From: 62-47 sp044463945
GTDB lineage: Bacteria; Pseudomonadota; Alphaproteobacteria; Rhizobiales; Xanthobacteraceae
Length of the DNA stretch: 64,000 nucleotides
Direction: 5' to 3'
Assembly: GCA_044463945.1 (NCBI GenBank)
Contig: JBIQLW010000007.1
Coordinates: 1-64,000, forward strand
Below the pieces are notes generated by a model. It made no database searches. It saw only the letters and a list, made by a program, of their open reading frames with translations, and had not been told where the DNA came from. Within the stretch, counting starts at the first letter, position 1; the number at the start of each line of letters is the position of its first letter. A program made the position numbers and the translations under genes. Below, piece by piece: positions 17,986 to 27,681 of the stretch.

Positions 17986-18792
17986 TCAATGCTTCTGGAA
18001 TGCGGGATGCCAGGACAAGGTGAAGCGTTCGAGGACGCGCGAGGCGCTGTCCGCGAGCTTGCCCAGCAAGGCGTAGATCAGGATGCTGAGCACCACGACG
18101 TCGATCAGCATGAATTCGCGCGCCTGCATCGCCATGTAGCCAAGGCCGGATGACGCCGCGATGGTCTCGGCGACAATCAGCGTCAGCCACATGATGCCGA
18201 GCGCGAACCTGACACCGACGAAAATCGACGGCAGCGCCCCCGGAAAGATGATGCGGCGGAACAGTTCGCTATTGCTCATGCCGTAGATGCGTCCCATTTC
18301 GATCAGTTGCGGATCGACCGTGCGAATACCGTGCAGCGTATTCAGGTAGATCGGAAAAAAGACACCGAGAGCCACCAGAAACAGCTTCGCTGCCTCATCG
18401 ATGCCGAACCACAAGATGACCAGCGGAATCAGCGCCAGATGCGGCACGTTGCGGATCATCTGAAGGGTCGTGTCGGTCAACTGGTCGCTAAGGCGCGATA
18501 GCCCGTTGGCGAGCCCGAAGGCAAATCCGATTCCACCGCCGATCAGAAACCCGACAGCGGCGCGCCAGAAGCTCACCCAGATGTTGTTGATGAGTTCGCC
18601 GGAGAGCAGCGATTTCCATCCCGCGATAACCACGTCGATCGGCGCCGGCAGAACCCGCGACGGCACGTAGCCGGACCCGCAGACGAACTGCCACACGGCG
18701 AGGGTCAGAATCGGAACGATCCATTGCGTCAGCCCATCCAGGCCGGGGAGCCGCCACGGCTTCAGATTCGGAATCGATTCGATGACGCTCAT
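17986..18792 (-). CDS. ssuC: Sulfonate ABC transporter permease SsuC
   Basis: A 268-residue inner-membrane protein of the BPD_transp_1 family with about six hydrophobic segments. The cytoplasmic EAA loop reads GRIYGMSNSELFRRIIFPGA (near 180), the coupling site for the ATPase. Its start overlaps the ssuD stop by four bases (ATGA at 18789-18792), showing translational coupling. Order on this strand is ssuD-ssuC-ssuB-ssuA-ssuA. Confidence 0.95.
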   Translation of the reverse strand: MSVIESIPNLKPWRLPGLDGLTQWIVPILTLAVWQFVCGSGYVPSRVLPAPIDVVIAGWKSLLSGELINNIWVSFWRAAVGFLIGGGIGFAFGLANGLSRLSDQLTDTTLQMIRNVPHLALIPLVILWFGIDEAAKLFLVALGVFFPIYLNTLHGIRTVDPQLIEMGRIYGMSNSELFRRIIFPGALPSIFVGVRFALGIMWLTLIVAETIAASSGLGYMAMQAREFMLIDVVVLSILIYALLGKLADSASRVLERFTLSWHPAFQKH

Positions 18793-19979
18793 GACTGCGC
18801 CGCCTCTTTCTTTCGGGATTGGAAATCGGCAGGGCCGCTCTCATTGGCGATGGTCTCGCCGAACGGACCGCTGTTGATCCGCCGTGCCTTTAAATTGTCT
18901 TGCACGCGTGGCGACAGGAGCGGGAAGACCAGTTCGGCGAACCGATAGGCTTCCTCAAGGTGCGGATAACCCGACAGAATGAAGGTATCGATGCCGATAT
19001 CCTGATATTCCCTGATTCGAGCGGCGACGGTTTGCGGATCGCCGACCAAGGCCGTGCCGGCGCCGCCACGTACCAGCCCTACACCCGCCCAAAGATTTGG
19101 GCTGATCTCGAGCTTGTCGCGGCGACCGCCGTGCAACTCCGCCATGCGCTGCTGCCCAACCGAGTCCATCCGCGAGAAGATCTTCTGGGCAGCAACGATA
19201 GTGTCGTCCGTTACGTGCGAAATCAGTTCATCGGCGGCGTTCCATGCTTCCGCGCCGGTCTCGCGGACGATGACGTGCAGGCGAATACCGAAGCTGAGTT
19301 GCCGTCCCCGCGCCGCGGCGACGGCGCGAACCCGATTTACCTTGTCGGCGACCTGCGCTGGCGGTTCGCCCCAGGTCAGATACTTGTCGACGATATCGAC
19401 GGCGACATCGATGCCCGCATCCGACGATCCACCAAAATAGAGCGGCGGGCGCGGCTGCTGGACGGGCGGAAACAACAGCCGTCCATCCTCGATGCGAATA
19501 TGCTTACCATCGACATTGACGGTCCCACCCGCCAATAGCGCGCGATAGACGTCGAGAAACTCGCGGGTCACGACATAACGCTCGTCATGATCGAGAAAAA
19601 TGCCGTCACCCTTGTTCTCGATCGGATCACCACCGGTAACGACATTGATCAGCAACCGGCCATTGGAAATCCGATCGAGCGTCGCCGTCATCCGCGCGGC
19701 GACCGTCGGCGACTGCAATCCGGGCCGCACCGCAACGAGATAGCGCAACCGTTCGGTCCACGGCGCCACCGCCGCGGCCGTCACCCAGGAATCCTCACAG
19801 CTTCGCCCGGTCGGCAGCAACACGCCATAATACCCGAGTTGATCAGCCGCCTGCGCTATCTGCCGGAGATAATTGAAATTCACCTCACGGCCGCCGGTCG
19901 CCGTACCGAGATAGCGACCGTCGCCGTGCGTCGGCAGGAACCAGAGAAAATTGGAGTGACGTGAAGTCTGTACGGTCAT
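18789..19979 (-). CDS. ssuD: FMNH2-dependent alkanesulfonate monooxygenase SsuD
   Basis: A 396-residue member of the bacterial-luciferase-like (LLM) family, close to the 381 residues of E. coli SsuD. It shows FLWFLPTHGDGRYLG at the start, LPTGRSCEDSWV, NVVTGGDP, PPLYFGGSSDAG, LEISPNLWAGVGLVRGGAGT and the diagnostic FILSGYPHLEEAYRFAEL. It cleaves the C-S bond of alkanesulfonates with FMNH2 and O2, giving an aldehyde and sulfite. I use the ATG at 19979; the earlier in-frame ATG lacks homology. The C terminus is about 15-20 residues longer than in E. coli. Reduced flavin probably comes from the reductase at 20308. Confidence 0.96.
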   Translation of the reverse strand: MTVQTSRHSNFLWFLPTHGDGRYLGTATGGREVNFNYLRQIAQAADQLGYYGVLLPTGRSCEDSWVTAAAVAPWTERLRYLVAVRPGLQSPTVAARMTATLDRISNGRLLINVVTGGDPIENKGDGIFLDHDERYVVTREFLDVYRALLAGGTVNVDGKHIRIEDGRLLFPPVQQPRPPLYFGGSSDAGIDVAVDIVDKYLTWGEPPAQVADKVNRVRAVAAARGRQLSFGIRLHVIVRETGAEAWNAADELISHVTDDTIVAAQKIFSRMDSVGQQRMAELHGGRRDKLEISPNLWAGVGLVRGGAGTALVGDPQTVAARIREYQDIGIDTFILSGYPHLEEAYRFAELVFPLLSPRVQDNLKARRINSGPFGETIANESGPADFQSRKKEAAQS

Positions 19980-20307
19980 GATCCTGTCTCCGACTTGCGC
20001 TTTGTGTCCGGAAATATTGATCGCGTCCAAAGGCAGACCAAAATCAACAGCGGCAAGAACTGTTCGGGAATGATGTCGATCGACGTTCTAGATGTCGATA
20101 GCTCGAAGAAAATAACGACAGCGCTACTGCGAGTGACCCAAGGTCAGCGTCATTTTTTCGGAAAGTCGCGCGATGAAAGCCGAATTGTTGTGTTCAGATA
20201 TCGGCCCACTTGCAGCAGCCACCATGCGAATCCCGAATATTCACGATTCCGAAACCGGTGAGCGACACATGTAGATTTTATATTCTGAAGAACTCGAGCC
20301 GCGCTTA
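19980..20307. other. Intergenic region upstream of ssuD
   Basis: No gene seen. The stretch separates the flavin reductase stop from the ssuD start on the same strand and includes AT-rich sequence (about 20265-20310), so it could hold a second promoter for ssuDCBAA. I could not define a -35/-10 pair with confidence. Confidence 0.5.
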
Positions 20308-20910
20308 TTAGAATTCCTGTAGCGCGCGCGCAGTCGGCATGCTGACTTCGGACAATATCCGCACGTCCTCATTGCCATCCACGGTGTGGTACTGGCCGTT
20401 CCAGTAAGCCAGGCCACCGTTTCTGTCCGGAAAGACATCCAAGTCGGTCACGTCGCCTATCACAACTATATGCGTGTGATGCTCGATAACTCGGGCTACT
20501 CTGCAATCCAGCGTGACAAGGGCGTTGACCAGAAGCGGGATTCCGGATTTGGCTGGTTTCCACGGGATACCCTGAAATCTTTCCGCGCCATTTAAGCCGC
20601 TTTGAGACGTAAAGCGCTTGGCGATCTCGAATTGATCCCCCGCCAGGATATTCGCCCCAAATCGACCGGATCTTTCTATCAGCGGCCACGACGACGCGGA
20701 TCGACTGATAGCCACAATGACCGACGGCGGATCGACCGTTAAGGAGGAAAATGATGTGACCGTCATTCCGGAGATAGTCTCGCCCTTCCCCGCGGTGATG
20801 ACGGTTACGCCTCCTGCGAGCTGGCGCATGGCGTACTTGAAGCTGCTTTCATCGATCTTGTCATGATTTGGCCTGCGAAGAGAGATCTTTGCCAGCGACA
20901 CCATTTCCAT
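20308..20910 (-). CDS. Flavin reductase (HpaC/PF01613 type), FMNH2 supplier
   Basis: A 200-residue flavin reductase with GGVTVITAGKGETISGMTVT followed by SSLTVDPPSVIVAISRSASS, the hallmark of the flavin-reductase-like split-barrel domain used by two-component monooxygenases. It is not of the flavodoxin-like SsuE type, so it is a functional substitute rather than an orthologue of ssuE. It is the only flavin reductase I find in this window, which holds six LLM monooxygenases and a DszC-like enzyme. It lies upstream of ssuD on the same strand. Confidence 0.9.
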   Translation of the reverse strand: MEMVSLAKISLRRPNHDKIDESSFKYAMRQLAGGVTVITAGKGETISGMTVTSFSSLTVDPPSVIVAISRSASSWPLIERSGRFGANILAGDQFEIAKRFTSQSGLNGAERFQGIPWKPAKSGIPLLVNALVTLDCRVARVIEHHTHIVVIGDVTDLDVFPDRNGGLAYWNGQYHTVDGNEDVRILSEVSMPTARALQEF

Positions 20911-21329
20911 CTCCAGTCCAGCCCGAATGTGCCGAGCGGCGCGCGAGCCGCACCAATTACATCCTGTCGAATTTCAGGGTCATTCCGTGCGATGTCGAGG
21001 GTCGCCAAGAAATAACAATGAGTCTGCTCTCATTGCGAATGATACGGAATGGCTGTCCTGCGCATCTTCGAACGCGCAACACGTTTATGTTGACGCCCGC
21101 TTCAGCTTTGGTGTCGAGACGACACATTCTGATCATTGATCTCGATCGAGCTGACCGGGGAGCGCTCCGCTGTGTTCGTAACCCTTAAAATGTTTTTCCC
21201 CGCAAGATCACGCCGCGAAAGACATTCACTACTTTCATTCGATTCTCTGAAATTGCCTGAGCGAGAATAATTGAAGAGGATGACGGTCTCGCTCACGGCA
21301 TTACGTCCACGGCGGGTCGCCATTCCAAT
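20911..21329. other. Divergent promoter region between the two ssu-type clusters
   Basis: About 420 bases separate the minus-strand reductase/ssu genes from the plus-strand monooxygenase at 21330. No gene is supported here. It contains the perfect inverted repeat listed at 21016-21035 and a wider CATTCCGT / ACGGAATG pair (20981-20988 and 21044-21051). These may be operator sites for sulfur-responsive control. Confidence 0.5.
21016..21035. promoter_or_regulatory. Perfect 7-base inverted repeat, candidate operator
   Basis: CAATGAG at 21016-21022 and CTCATTG at 21029-21035 form a perfect dyad with a six-base spacer, in the middle of the intergenic region between divergent sulfonate-utilisation operons. 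It is nested inside a second dyad (CATTCCGT 20981-20988, ACGGAATG 21044-21051). There is no T-run after it, so it is more like a protein-binding site than a terminator. Confidence 0.35.
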
Positions 21330-22508
21330 GTGACGGAGACCATTTTGTCACTTCCATCGTCTCATCCGCCTCATCCGGGCCCGCCTGATATTTTCTGGTT
21401 CATTCCGACGCACGGCGACGGCGCCTATTTCGGTGTCGATGAACGTCGTCGCCTGCCGGACTTTCGCTATTTTCGAGAGATTGCCTCGGCCGTCGATCGA
21501 CTTGGATTTGGCGGTGTTTTGCTGCCAACCGGGCAGCGGTGCGAGGATTCTTGGATTGTCGCGACGGGACTTGCGACCGCCACCGAACGTCTCAAATTCC
21601 TCGTCGCCCTTCGCCCGGGGGTCACCTCGCCGACCTTCGCCGCACGTCAGACCGCTGCCCTAGACCGTCTCAGCAATGGCCGTCTCCTGCTGAACGTCGT
21701 CGTAGGCGGCGATCCTGCCGAGCTCGCCGGCGACGGCATCTTTATTCCTCACGACGAACGCTATGCCCAGGCGGGCGAGTTCCTACAGATCTGGCGGCAA
21801 CTGCTCTCCGGCGAGACGGTCGATTTCCAGGGACGCTACTACGATATCCGCGGCGGCCGGCTCGATTTCGCTCCGTTGCAGCAGCCGCGGCCACCGCTTT
21901 ATTTCGGAGGCTCCTCAGACGCCGGGCAGGATCTGGCCGCCGATCAGATCGATCATTACCTTACGTGGGGTGAGCCACCTGCGGATGTAGCCGCGAAGAT
22001 CGAGTCGGTCAGGCGCAAGGCCGCAGCCCGCGGAAGAACAGTACGCTTCGGCCTACGCATCCATATCATCGTCAGAGAAACCGAGAGTGAAGCCTGGGCT
22101 GCGGCTGAGCGATTAATCGAAAACATCAGCGACGACGCCATCGCAAAGGCGCAGCAATGGTTTGCCGCGATGGATTCCGTCGGTCAAAGCCGCATGGCGG
22201 CGCTCCATGGTGGACGGCGCGACCGCCTGGTGGTCTCACCAAATCTGTGGGCTGGAGTCGGGCTGGTGAGAAAGGGCGCCGGCACGGCGCTTGTCGGCGA
22301 TCCCAAGATCGTCGCCGCACGGCTTCGTGAGTATCAAGCGCTTGGCGTCAACACCTTCATCTGTTCCGGCTACCCGCACCTCGAGGAAGCTTACCGGGTA
22401 GCTGAACTGGTCTTCCCGGAACTCGGCATTGGTCCCGGCCGGTCATCGCTGCGCACGCGGCTGATTGGCGAGTTCGCCCCGACATCACTGCAAGCGTCAG
22501 AATCATAG
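21330..22508 (+). CDS. SsuD-like FMNH2-dependent sulfonate monooxygenase (second copy)
   Basis: A 392-residue LLM monooxygenase closely parallel to the SsuD at 18789: FWFIPTHGDGAYFG, LLPTGQRCEDSWIV, NVVVGGDP, PPLYFGGSSDAG, VVSPNLWAGVGLVRKGAGTA and FICSGYPHLEEAYRVAEL. The start is GTG at 21330 (the ATG two bases earlier is out of frame and meets a stop). It heads a plus-strand operon with a TauABC/SsuABC-type transporter and a DszA-type monooxygenase, back to back with the first ssu cluster. A different alkane- or arylsulfonate preference is likely but cannot be read from sequence. Confidence 0.94.
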   Translation: MTETILSLPSSHPPHPGPPDIFWFIPTHGDGAYFGVDERRRLPDFRYFREIASAVDRLGFGGVLLPTGQRCEDSWIVATGLATATERLKFLVALRPGVTSPTFAARQTAALDRLSNGRLLLNVVVGGDPAELAGDGIFIPHDERYAQAGEFLQIWRQLLSGETVDFQGRYYDIRGGRLDFAPLQQPRPPLYFGGSSDAGQDLAADQIDHYLTWGEPPADVAAKIESVRRKAAARGRTVRFGLRIHIIVRETESEAWAAAERLIENISDDAIAKAQQWFAAMDSVGQSRMAALHGGRRDRLVVSPNLWAGVGLVRKGAGTALVGDPKIVAARLREYQALGVNTFICSGYPHLEEAYRVAELVFPELGIGPGRSSLRTRLIGEFAPTSLQASES

Positions 22509-22525
22509 CATCAGGATACTGGATC

Positions 22526-23539
22526 ATGAAAAAATTCACCGTTGCCATGCTGGTTCCGCTGGCGGTCGCGGCCACCATGGTCATGGGGACTGCGCCTTCT
22601 GCACGCGCCGAGGGCAAGCTACGTATCGTCGAGCAGTTCGGAACGCCATATCTGCCGCTCATGGTGCTGCGCGACCAAAAGCTGATCGAGAAGCACGGCA
22701 AGCAGGCTGGCATCGATATTGACGTAGAGTGGGCCAGACTGAGCGGCGGCGCAGCCATCAACGACGCATTGCTTGCCGGTGCAGTCGATATCGGAGCGGC
22801 GGGCGCTGGGCCTGTGATCGTGCTTTGGGACCGCACCAAGGGAACCGCAGACGTCAAGGTGATCGCCTCGCTCGGCGAACAGCCGAATTATCTCGTCACC
22901 AACAATCCCAACATCAAGTCGCTGAAGGACTTCACCAAGGCAGACAAGATCGCACTGCCTGCCGTGATCGTCTCCCAGCAGTCGCGTCTGCTGCAGATGG
23001 CGGCGGCGAAGGAATTCGGCCCGGATAAATACAACACGCTGGATGACCAAACAGTGACGTTACCGCATCCCGACGCGACCGCCGCCTTAATTTCCGGCTC
23101 CTCGGCGATCACCGCGCATTTTTCCAATCCACCGTTCCAGGATCAAGCGCTGCAGCACCCGAACATTCATAAAGTGCTGAGCTCTTACGACATCGTCGGC
23201 CAGCGCATCACGCCGGTTCTGCTCTATGCGACAACCAAATTCCGCATCGACAATCCGAAAACCTATAAGGCTTTCGTGGATGCACTCGTTGAAGCCAACA
23301 GCTGGATCACGGCGCATAAGCAAGAAGCTGCCGAGACTTATATCCGGGTCGCCAAATCGAAGCTCGATGTGGCCTTCATCAAGTCAGTGATCGACAATCC
23401 TGACGTCGCCTTTACCACCCTTCCCAAAGGGACGTTTAAATATGCGTCCTTTCTCGCGCGGATCGGTGCCATCAAGAACAAGCCGGCAAGTTGGAAGGAC
23501 TATACATTTGACAACCTGCACGGCGAGCCTGGCAGTTGA
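22526..23539 (+). CDS. ABC transporter substrate-binding protein, NitT/TauT type
   Basis: A 337-residue periplasmic protein with a Sec leader (1-28, ARA). The NMT1-like fold shows RIVEQFGTPYLPLMVLRDQK, LSGGAAINDALLAGAVDIG and LPAVIVSQQSRLLQMAAAKE. This branch takes up sulfonates, sulfate esters, nitrate or thiamine precursors; the two flanking monooxygenases make an organosulfur ligand the best guess. It starts 17 bases after the SsuD-like stop, with ATPase and permease genes immediately behind. Confidence 0.92.
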   Translation: MKKFTVAMLVPLAVAATMVMGTAPSARAEGKLRIVEQFGTPYLPLMVLRDQKLIEKHGKQAGIDIDVEWARLSGGAAINDALLAGAVDIGAAGAGPVIVLWDRTKGTADVKVIASLGEQPNYLVTNNPNIKSLKDFTKADKIALPAVIVSQQSRLLQMAAAKEFGPDKYNTLDDQTVTLPHPDATAALISGSSAITAHFSNPPFQDQALQHPNIHKVLSSYDIVGQRITPVLLYATTKFRIDNPKTYKAFVDALVEANSWITAHKQEAAETYIRVAKSKLDVAFIKSVIDNPDVAFTTLPKGTFKYASFLARIGAIKNKPASWKDYTFDNLHGEPGS

Positions 23540-23545
23540 TCCGTC

Positions 23546-24343
23546 ATGTCGAACCCGATCTGCGATAGCGCTGTGCCCGCACTGGAAACGATTCACCTCT
23601 GCCTCCGATACGAGACGGATGCAGGCACGGTCAGCGCGGTCGAAGACATCAGCCTGCGCATTGATAATACCGAACGACTGGTGCTGCTTGGCCCATCCGG
23701 ATGTGGCAAATCATCGATCCTCAAGGCTGTCGCGGGCTTCATCCCCGCGGCCTCCGGCCAAATTCTCGTCGACGGAAAAGCGATCAATGGCCCCAGCGCG
23801 GACCGCATCGTGGTTTTTCAGGAGTTCGACCAGTTGCTGCCCTGGAAGACCGTGCGTCACAACGTGACTTTTCCCTTGCGGGTCGCCCGCAGACTGTCCG
23901 GCAACGAGGCGAACGCGCGCGCCGAAGCCGCACTGGCGAAGGTCGGACTGACACGCGCTATCGATGCCTTTCCTCACACGCTATCCGGCGGCATGAAGCA
24001 GCGTGTCGCCATAGCTCGCGCGCTGGCGATGCAACCCGACATTCTGCTGATGGATGAGCCTTTCGCTGCGCTTGACGCCTTGACGCGCAACCGGTTGCAG
24101 GCAGACTTGCTCGTCCTTGCCGAGGATCTTCGCTTTACACTCCTTTTCGTTACACATTCGGTTGAAGAGGCAGTTCTGATCGGAACTCAGGTTCACGTTC
24201 TGAGCGCGCATCCGGGACGTTCCGTCGCCAGCTTCGATACTCGCGGAATCGGTGTAACGAACCGGACTACCGCAGGCTTTACTGCGATGGTTGGCGATAT
24301 CACCGCAACCCTATTCCCAGGTCAGAGCGATTTGGCCGCATGA
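23546..24343 (+). CDS. ABC transporter ATP-binding protein, NitT/TauT type
   Basis: A 265-residue ATPase with Walker A GPSGCGKSS at 49-57, Q-loop region VVFQEFDQLLPWKT, signature LSGGMKQRVAIARAL and Walker B LLMDEPFAALDAL. It is typical of TauB/SsuB ATPases. It begins six bases after the binding-protein stop and overlaps the permease start by four bases (ATGA at 24340-24343). Confidence 0.95.
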   Translation: MSNPICDSAVPALETIHLCLRYETDAGTVSAVEDISLRIDNTERLVLLGPSGCGKSSILKAVAGFIPAASGQILVDGKAINGPSADRIVVFQEFDQLLPWKTVRHNVTFPLRVARRLSGNEANARAEAALAKVGLTRAIDAFPHTLSGGMKQRVAIARALAMQPDILLMDEPFAALDALTRNRLQADLLVLAEDLRFTLLFVTHSVEEAVLIGTQVHVLSAHPGRSVASFDTRGIGVTNRTTAGFTAMVGDITATLFPGQSDLAA

Positions 24344-25197
24344 CGGATCAGGTTGAAACCCGATCCGCGACACTATCGTCGGCGACGACGACATCATGGG
24401 CGCGCGCACGCGTACGGCTTCACCGGATGTCGCGATCCTCAGCCTGGCGACGGCTGATAATCCTCGCCGGTTTAGCTCTTGCCTGGCAGATCGCCGCAAC
24501 CTTTGCCGCCAATCCGATCCTGCTTCCGAGCTTCACCCAAACCTTCCGCGCCTTCGTTGGAGCGCTATGGGAGGACAATCTGGCGCTCTACGCAGCGACA
24601 TCGCTCGGAGTGCTTCTGAAAGGATACTTTGCTGGGGTGGCTCTGGCGCTGGTGTTCGTTTCACTGGCCACCGTGAATTCTTTCACGCAGGAAGCACTGG
24701 TGACATTGACGGCGATGTTCAATCCATTGCCAGCGATTGCCCTGTTGCCGCTTGCAATGCTGTGGTTCGGCCTTGGCGAAGCCAGCCTGATCTTCGTTCT
24801 CATTCATTCCGTGGCATGGCCGTTCGCCCTCGCCGCCCTCACCGGCTTCCAATCGGTGCCGGAAGCCCATCGTCTGGTCGGCCGGAACTACGGACTGCGT
24901 GGGCCAAGGTATATCTTGCACATTCTTATTCCTTCGGCCTTACCGTCGATCATTTCGGGTCTGAAGATCGGATGGGCGTTTGCTTGGCGCACACTGATCG
25001 CTGCTGAATTGGTGTTCGGCGTTAGTTCGGGCCAAGGCGGCCTTGGATGGTTTATTTTTAGAAACCGTAACGAGCTTTTTACCGACAAGGTGTTCGCCGG
25101 CCTCGCCAGTGTTATCCTGATCGGGCTGATCGTCGAGCTTGGCGTCTTCAGAGTAGCAGAGCGACTGACCGTCCGTCGCTGGGGCCAGCAGCGTTGA
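24340..25197 (+). CDS. ABC transporter permease, NitT/TauT type
   Basis: A 285-residue BPD_transp_1 permease with a polar N-terminal tail (about 35 residues), about six membrane segments and the EAA loop VGRNYGLRGPRYILHILIP near 190. It completes the transporter at 22526-25197. The four-base overlap with the ATPase gene implies coupled translation. The downstream DszA-type enzyme follows after 76 bases. Confidence 0.94.
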   Translation: MTDQVETRSATLSSATTTSWARARVRLHRMSRSSAWRRLIILAGLALAWQIAATFAANPILLPSFTQTFRAFVGALWEDNLALYAATSLGVLLKGYFAGVALALVFVSLATVNSFTQEALVTLTAMFNPLPAIALLPLAMLWFGLGEASLIFVLIHSVAWPFALAALTGFQSVPEAHRLVGRNYGLRGPRYILHILIPSALPSIISGLKIGWAFAWRTLIAAELVFGVSSGQGGLGWFIFRNRNELFTDKVFAGLASVILIGLIVELGVFRVAERLTVRRWGQQR

Positions 25198-25273
25198 CGA
25201 TTGATTGTCGATGACACGCGCGGCTGGGTCGCAAACCGCTTCTAACAGATCGCTCCCACATTCAAGGTTCAAA

Positions 25274-26596
25274 ATGTCTCAGGCGAAAAGAATGACGCTG
25301 GCTGGGTTTCTGATTGCTGGTCCAGTCGCGCACAGCCATGCCCTTTGGCGCAATCCGGCTCACGATGTTCCATTCTTGTCGCTCCAGTATTATGTCGATA
25401 TCGCCAGAACGCTTGAACGCGGCAGATTCGACCTCATCTTCTTCGCCGACCGCCTCTCGATCGCCGACCGCTTTCAGGACGACAAGGACGTCGGGATAAA
25501 GCACGGCGATCAGGACGCAACCCGGATGGACCCCGTTCCAATTCTCGGCGCGCTTGCAGCGACCACGAAACACATCGGGCTCGGCGCCACGCGATCGACA
25601 ACATACGACCAGCCGTATCATCTGGCCCGCGAATTCCAGACTCTCGATCATATCTCAGACGGTCGCGCTGCCTGGAACGTCGTGACATCGATGAATAACG
25701 GCGAGGCGTTGAACTTCGGCATTGAGAGTCATCTCGGCCACGACCAACGGTACGACCGCGCCGATGAGTTCATGGAATTGGTTTACGAGCTCTGGGACAG
25801 CTGGGCCCCTGATGCCCTTGTGCTCGATCGCGAAAAAGGCATCTACGCCGACCCAGAGAAGGTTCGCTACGTGAATCACCACGGCGCCTACTTCAAATCG
25901 CGCGGTCCTCTCAATATCCCCAAAGGGCCACAAGGGCGCCCGGTCATTATTCAAGCCGGCGCATCCGACCGGGGCCGCTCGTTCGCGGCGAAATGGGCGG
26001 AGGTGATCTTCAATATCTCACCGAATCGAGATCATATGCGGCGTTCGACCCTCGGTATTCGCGATGAGAATGTCCGGCTTGGCCGTCCCGAAAACAGCTG
26101 TAGATCGCTAACCGCCATCATGCCGTTCGTCGGTCGCACGCGCGAAGAAGCCATCGAAAAGCGCGATCAAGCCAATGCACTGGTGGATCCTGTCGTCGGC
26201 CTTTCGACTCTTTCCGCTCATGCCAACGTCGATCTGAGCCAGTTCGATTTGGATTTGCCGATCGGCCAAATTCCAAGCTCCGGGACGCAGAGCCTGATTG
26301 CAATGGCTTCGCGTATCGCCAAGGATGAATCGCTGACGCTCCGAGAAATAGGCCGGCGTTACGGCCATGGCGTTCTCGTTCCTCAAATCTGCGGAACGCC
26401 GCGACAAATTGCCGACGAACTCGCGGACATTTTCGTATCCGGCGACGCGGATGGGTTCGTGGTTTCTCCTGCCTTTCTCCCCGACTCGTTCAGCGAATTC
26501 GTCGACACAGTCGTACCAGAACTGCAACGCCTGAATGTCGTTCAGAATGATTATCGGGCTTCGACCTTGCGCGGCAATCTGCAAGCGAAATCATGA
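25274..26596 (+). CDS. FMN-dependent monooxygenase, NtaA/SnaA/DszA family
   Basis: A 440-residue LLM enzyme of the long NtaA/SnaA/DszA class. It shows GFLIAGPVAHSHALWRNP, YYVDIARTLERGRFDLIFFA, FQTLDHISDGRAAWNVVTS, RYDRADEFMELVYELWDSW and RPVIIQAGASDRGRSFAAKW. DszA opens a cyclic sulfone with FMNH2 and O2; other members act on nitrilotriacetate, so the family alone does not fix the substrate. I use the ATG at 25274 (MSQAKRMTLAGF), matching family starts. Its position behind a sulfonate-type transporter supports a C-S cleaving role. Confidence 0.92.
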   Translation: MSQAKRMTLAGFLIAGPVAHSHALWRNPAHDVPFLSLQYYVDIARTLERGRFDLIFFADRLSIADRFQDDKDVGIKHGDQDATRMDPVPILGALAATTKHIGLGATRSTTYDQPYHLAREFQTLDHISDGRAAWNVVTSMNNGEALNFGIESHLGHDQRYDRADEFMELVYELWDSWAPDALVLDREKGIYADPEKVRYVNHHGAYFKSRGPLNIPKGPQGRPVIIQAGASDRGRSFAAKWAEVIFNISPNRDHMRRSTLGIRDENVRLGRPENSCRSLTAIMPFVGRTREEAIEKRDQANALVDPVVGLSTLSAHANVDLSQFDLDLPIGQIPSSGTQSLIAMASRIAKDESLTLREIGRRYGHGVLVPQICGTPRQIADELADIFVSGDADGFVVSPAFLPDSFSEFVDTVVPELQRLNVVQNDYRASTLRGNLQAKS

Positions 26597-26823
26597 TCCG
26601 GAACCGGGAGTCGCCGACAAAAAAACTCGGTCTCACTCAACGAGAGTCCCTTCGCCGGGATAATTGATCGTCCAATCCAACCTCCATAGCGATTTCATTT
26701 CTTGAATTCTCGGCGCAAGAGCACGCTGTTCTTATTTTGAGTCGCAATATTCCATTGCTCGCAAAGGCACGTATGGTGTCCTTGGTCAGTGGTATCTCAC
26801 CCGGGTCGAACGGCAAATTTGGA

Positions 26824-27681
26824 ATGACGACGATACAAGAAAGCCGCGTGAGCGAAGGTGCTCCGCGTATCCATGGTAACCGAGAGACATTCCTTTCCAA
26901 GGAAGCGATTCCGACGTCAGGTCCGGTGCTGCAGACTTTCGATATCACAAAATCTTATGGCACGTTACAGGCTGTCGGCGGCGTCGACATCTCGTTGTAC
27001 GGTGGACGCATTACCGGCCTTATCGGTCCCAACGGGGCAGGCAAAACCACCCTTCTCAACCTCATATCTCACGTCGAAAAACCAACGTCCGGCAGCATTC
27101 ATTTCCTGGATCATGACATCGCGACGATCGCGCCTCACGCCCTGGCCGAGCGCGGACTGGTTCGCACCTTCCAGATTTCCCGGGATCTTGGTCGCCTCAC
27201 CGTTCTCGAGAACATGCTCCTGGCGCGGCCACGTCAGAGCGGCGAATCTCTTTTCAAGCTGTTTCTCAATCCGCGTCTCAGCCGACACGAGGAAGCCGAG
27301 GCGATCGAGAAAGCGCGCGAGCTTCTCATGCGCGTCGATCTGTGGCGGCTCGCGGATGCGCCTGCAGCAACGCTTTCGGGCGGCCAGAAGAAGCTGCTGG
27401 AAGTGACGCGCGCGTTGATGATCGATCCCGTGCTGATTCTGCTGGACGAGCCGGCGGCTGGGGTCGCGCCTGCCATGGAAGAGGTTCTCATCGAGGCCGT
27501 GCGCGCACTGGCATCGGACGGCGTCGGCGTGGTTATCGTCGAACATGATCTCGACGTGGTGTCCGCGCTTTGTGACGACGTTTATGTCATGGCCAATGGA
27601 GTCGTTCTCACCCAGGGATCGTTCGACGAGGTCACCGCCGATACACGTGTCGTCGAAGCCTATCTGGGATTGAAAAAATGA
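26824..27681 (+). CDS. Liv-type ABC transporter ATP-binding protein (LivG family), system 1
   Basis: A 285-residue ATPase with Walker A GPNGAGKTT at 68-76, LSGGQKKLLEVTRAL, Walker B LILLDEPAAGVAPAM and the C-terminal VVEAYLGLKK typical of the branched-chain amino-acid class. The N terminus is about 35 residues longer than usual. I picked the ATG at 26824, but an ATG at 26773 or a later internal start is possible because no strong ribosome-binding site stands out. It heads a five-gene transporter operon. The AhpD-like gene inside the operon suggests an unusual substrate. Confidence 0.92.
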   Translation: MTTIQESRVSEGAPRIHGNRETFLSKEAIPTSGPVLQTFDITKSYGTLQAVGGVDISLYGGRITGLIGPNGAGKTTLLNLISHVEKPTSGSIHFLDHDIATIAPHALAERGLVRTFQISRDLGRLTVLENMLLARPRQSGESLFKLFLNPRLSRHEEAEAIEKARELLMRVDLWRLADAPAATLSGGQKKLLEVTRALMIDPVLILLDEPAAGVAPAMEEVLIEAVRALASDGVGVVIVEHDLDVVSALCDDVYVMANGVVLTQGSFDEVTADTRVVEAYLGLKK

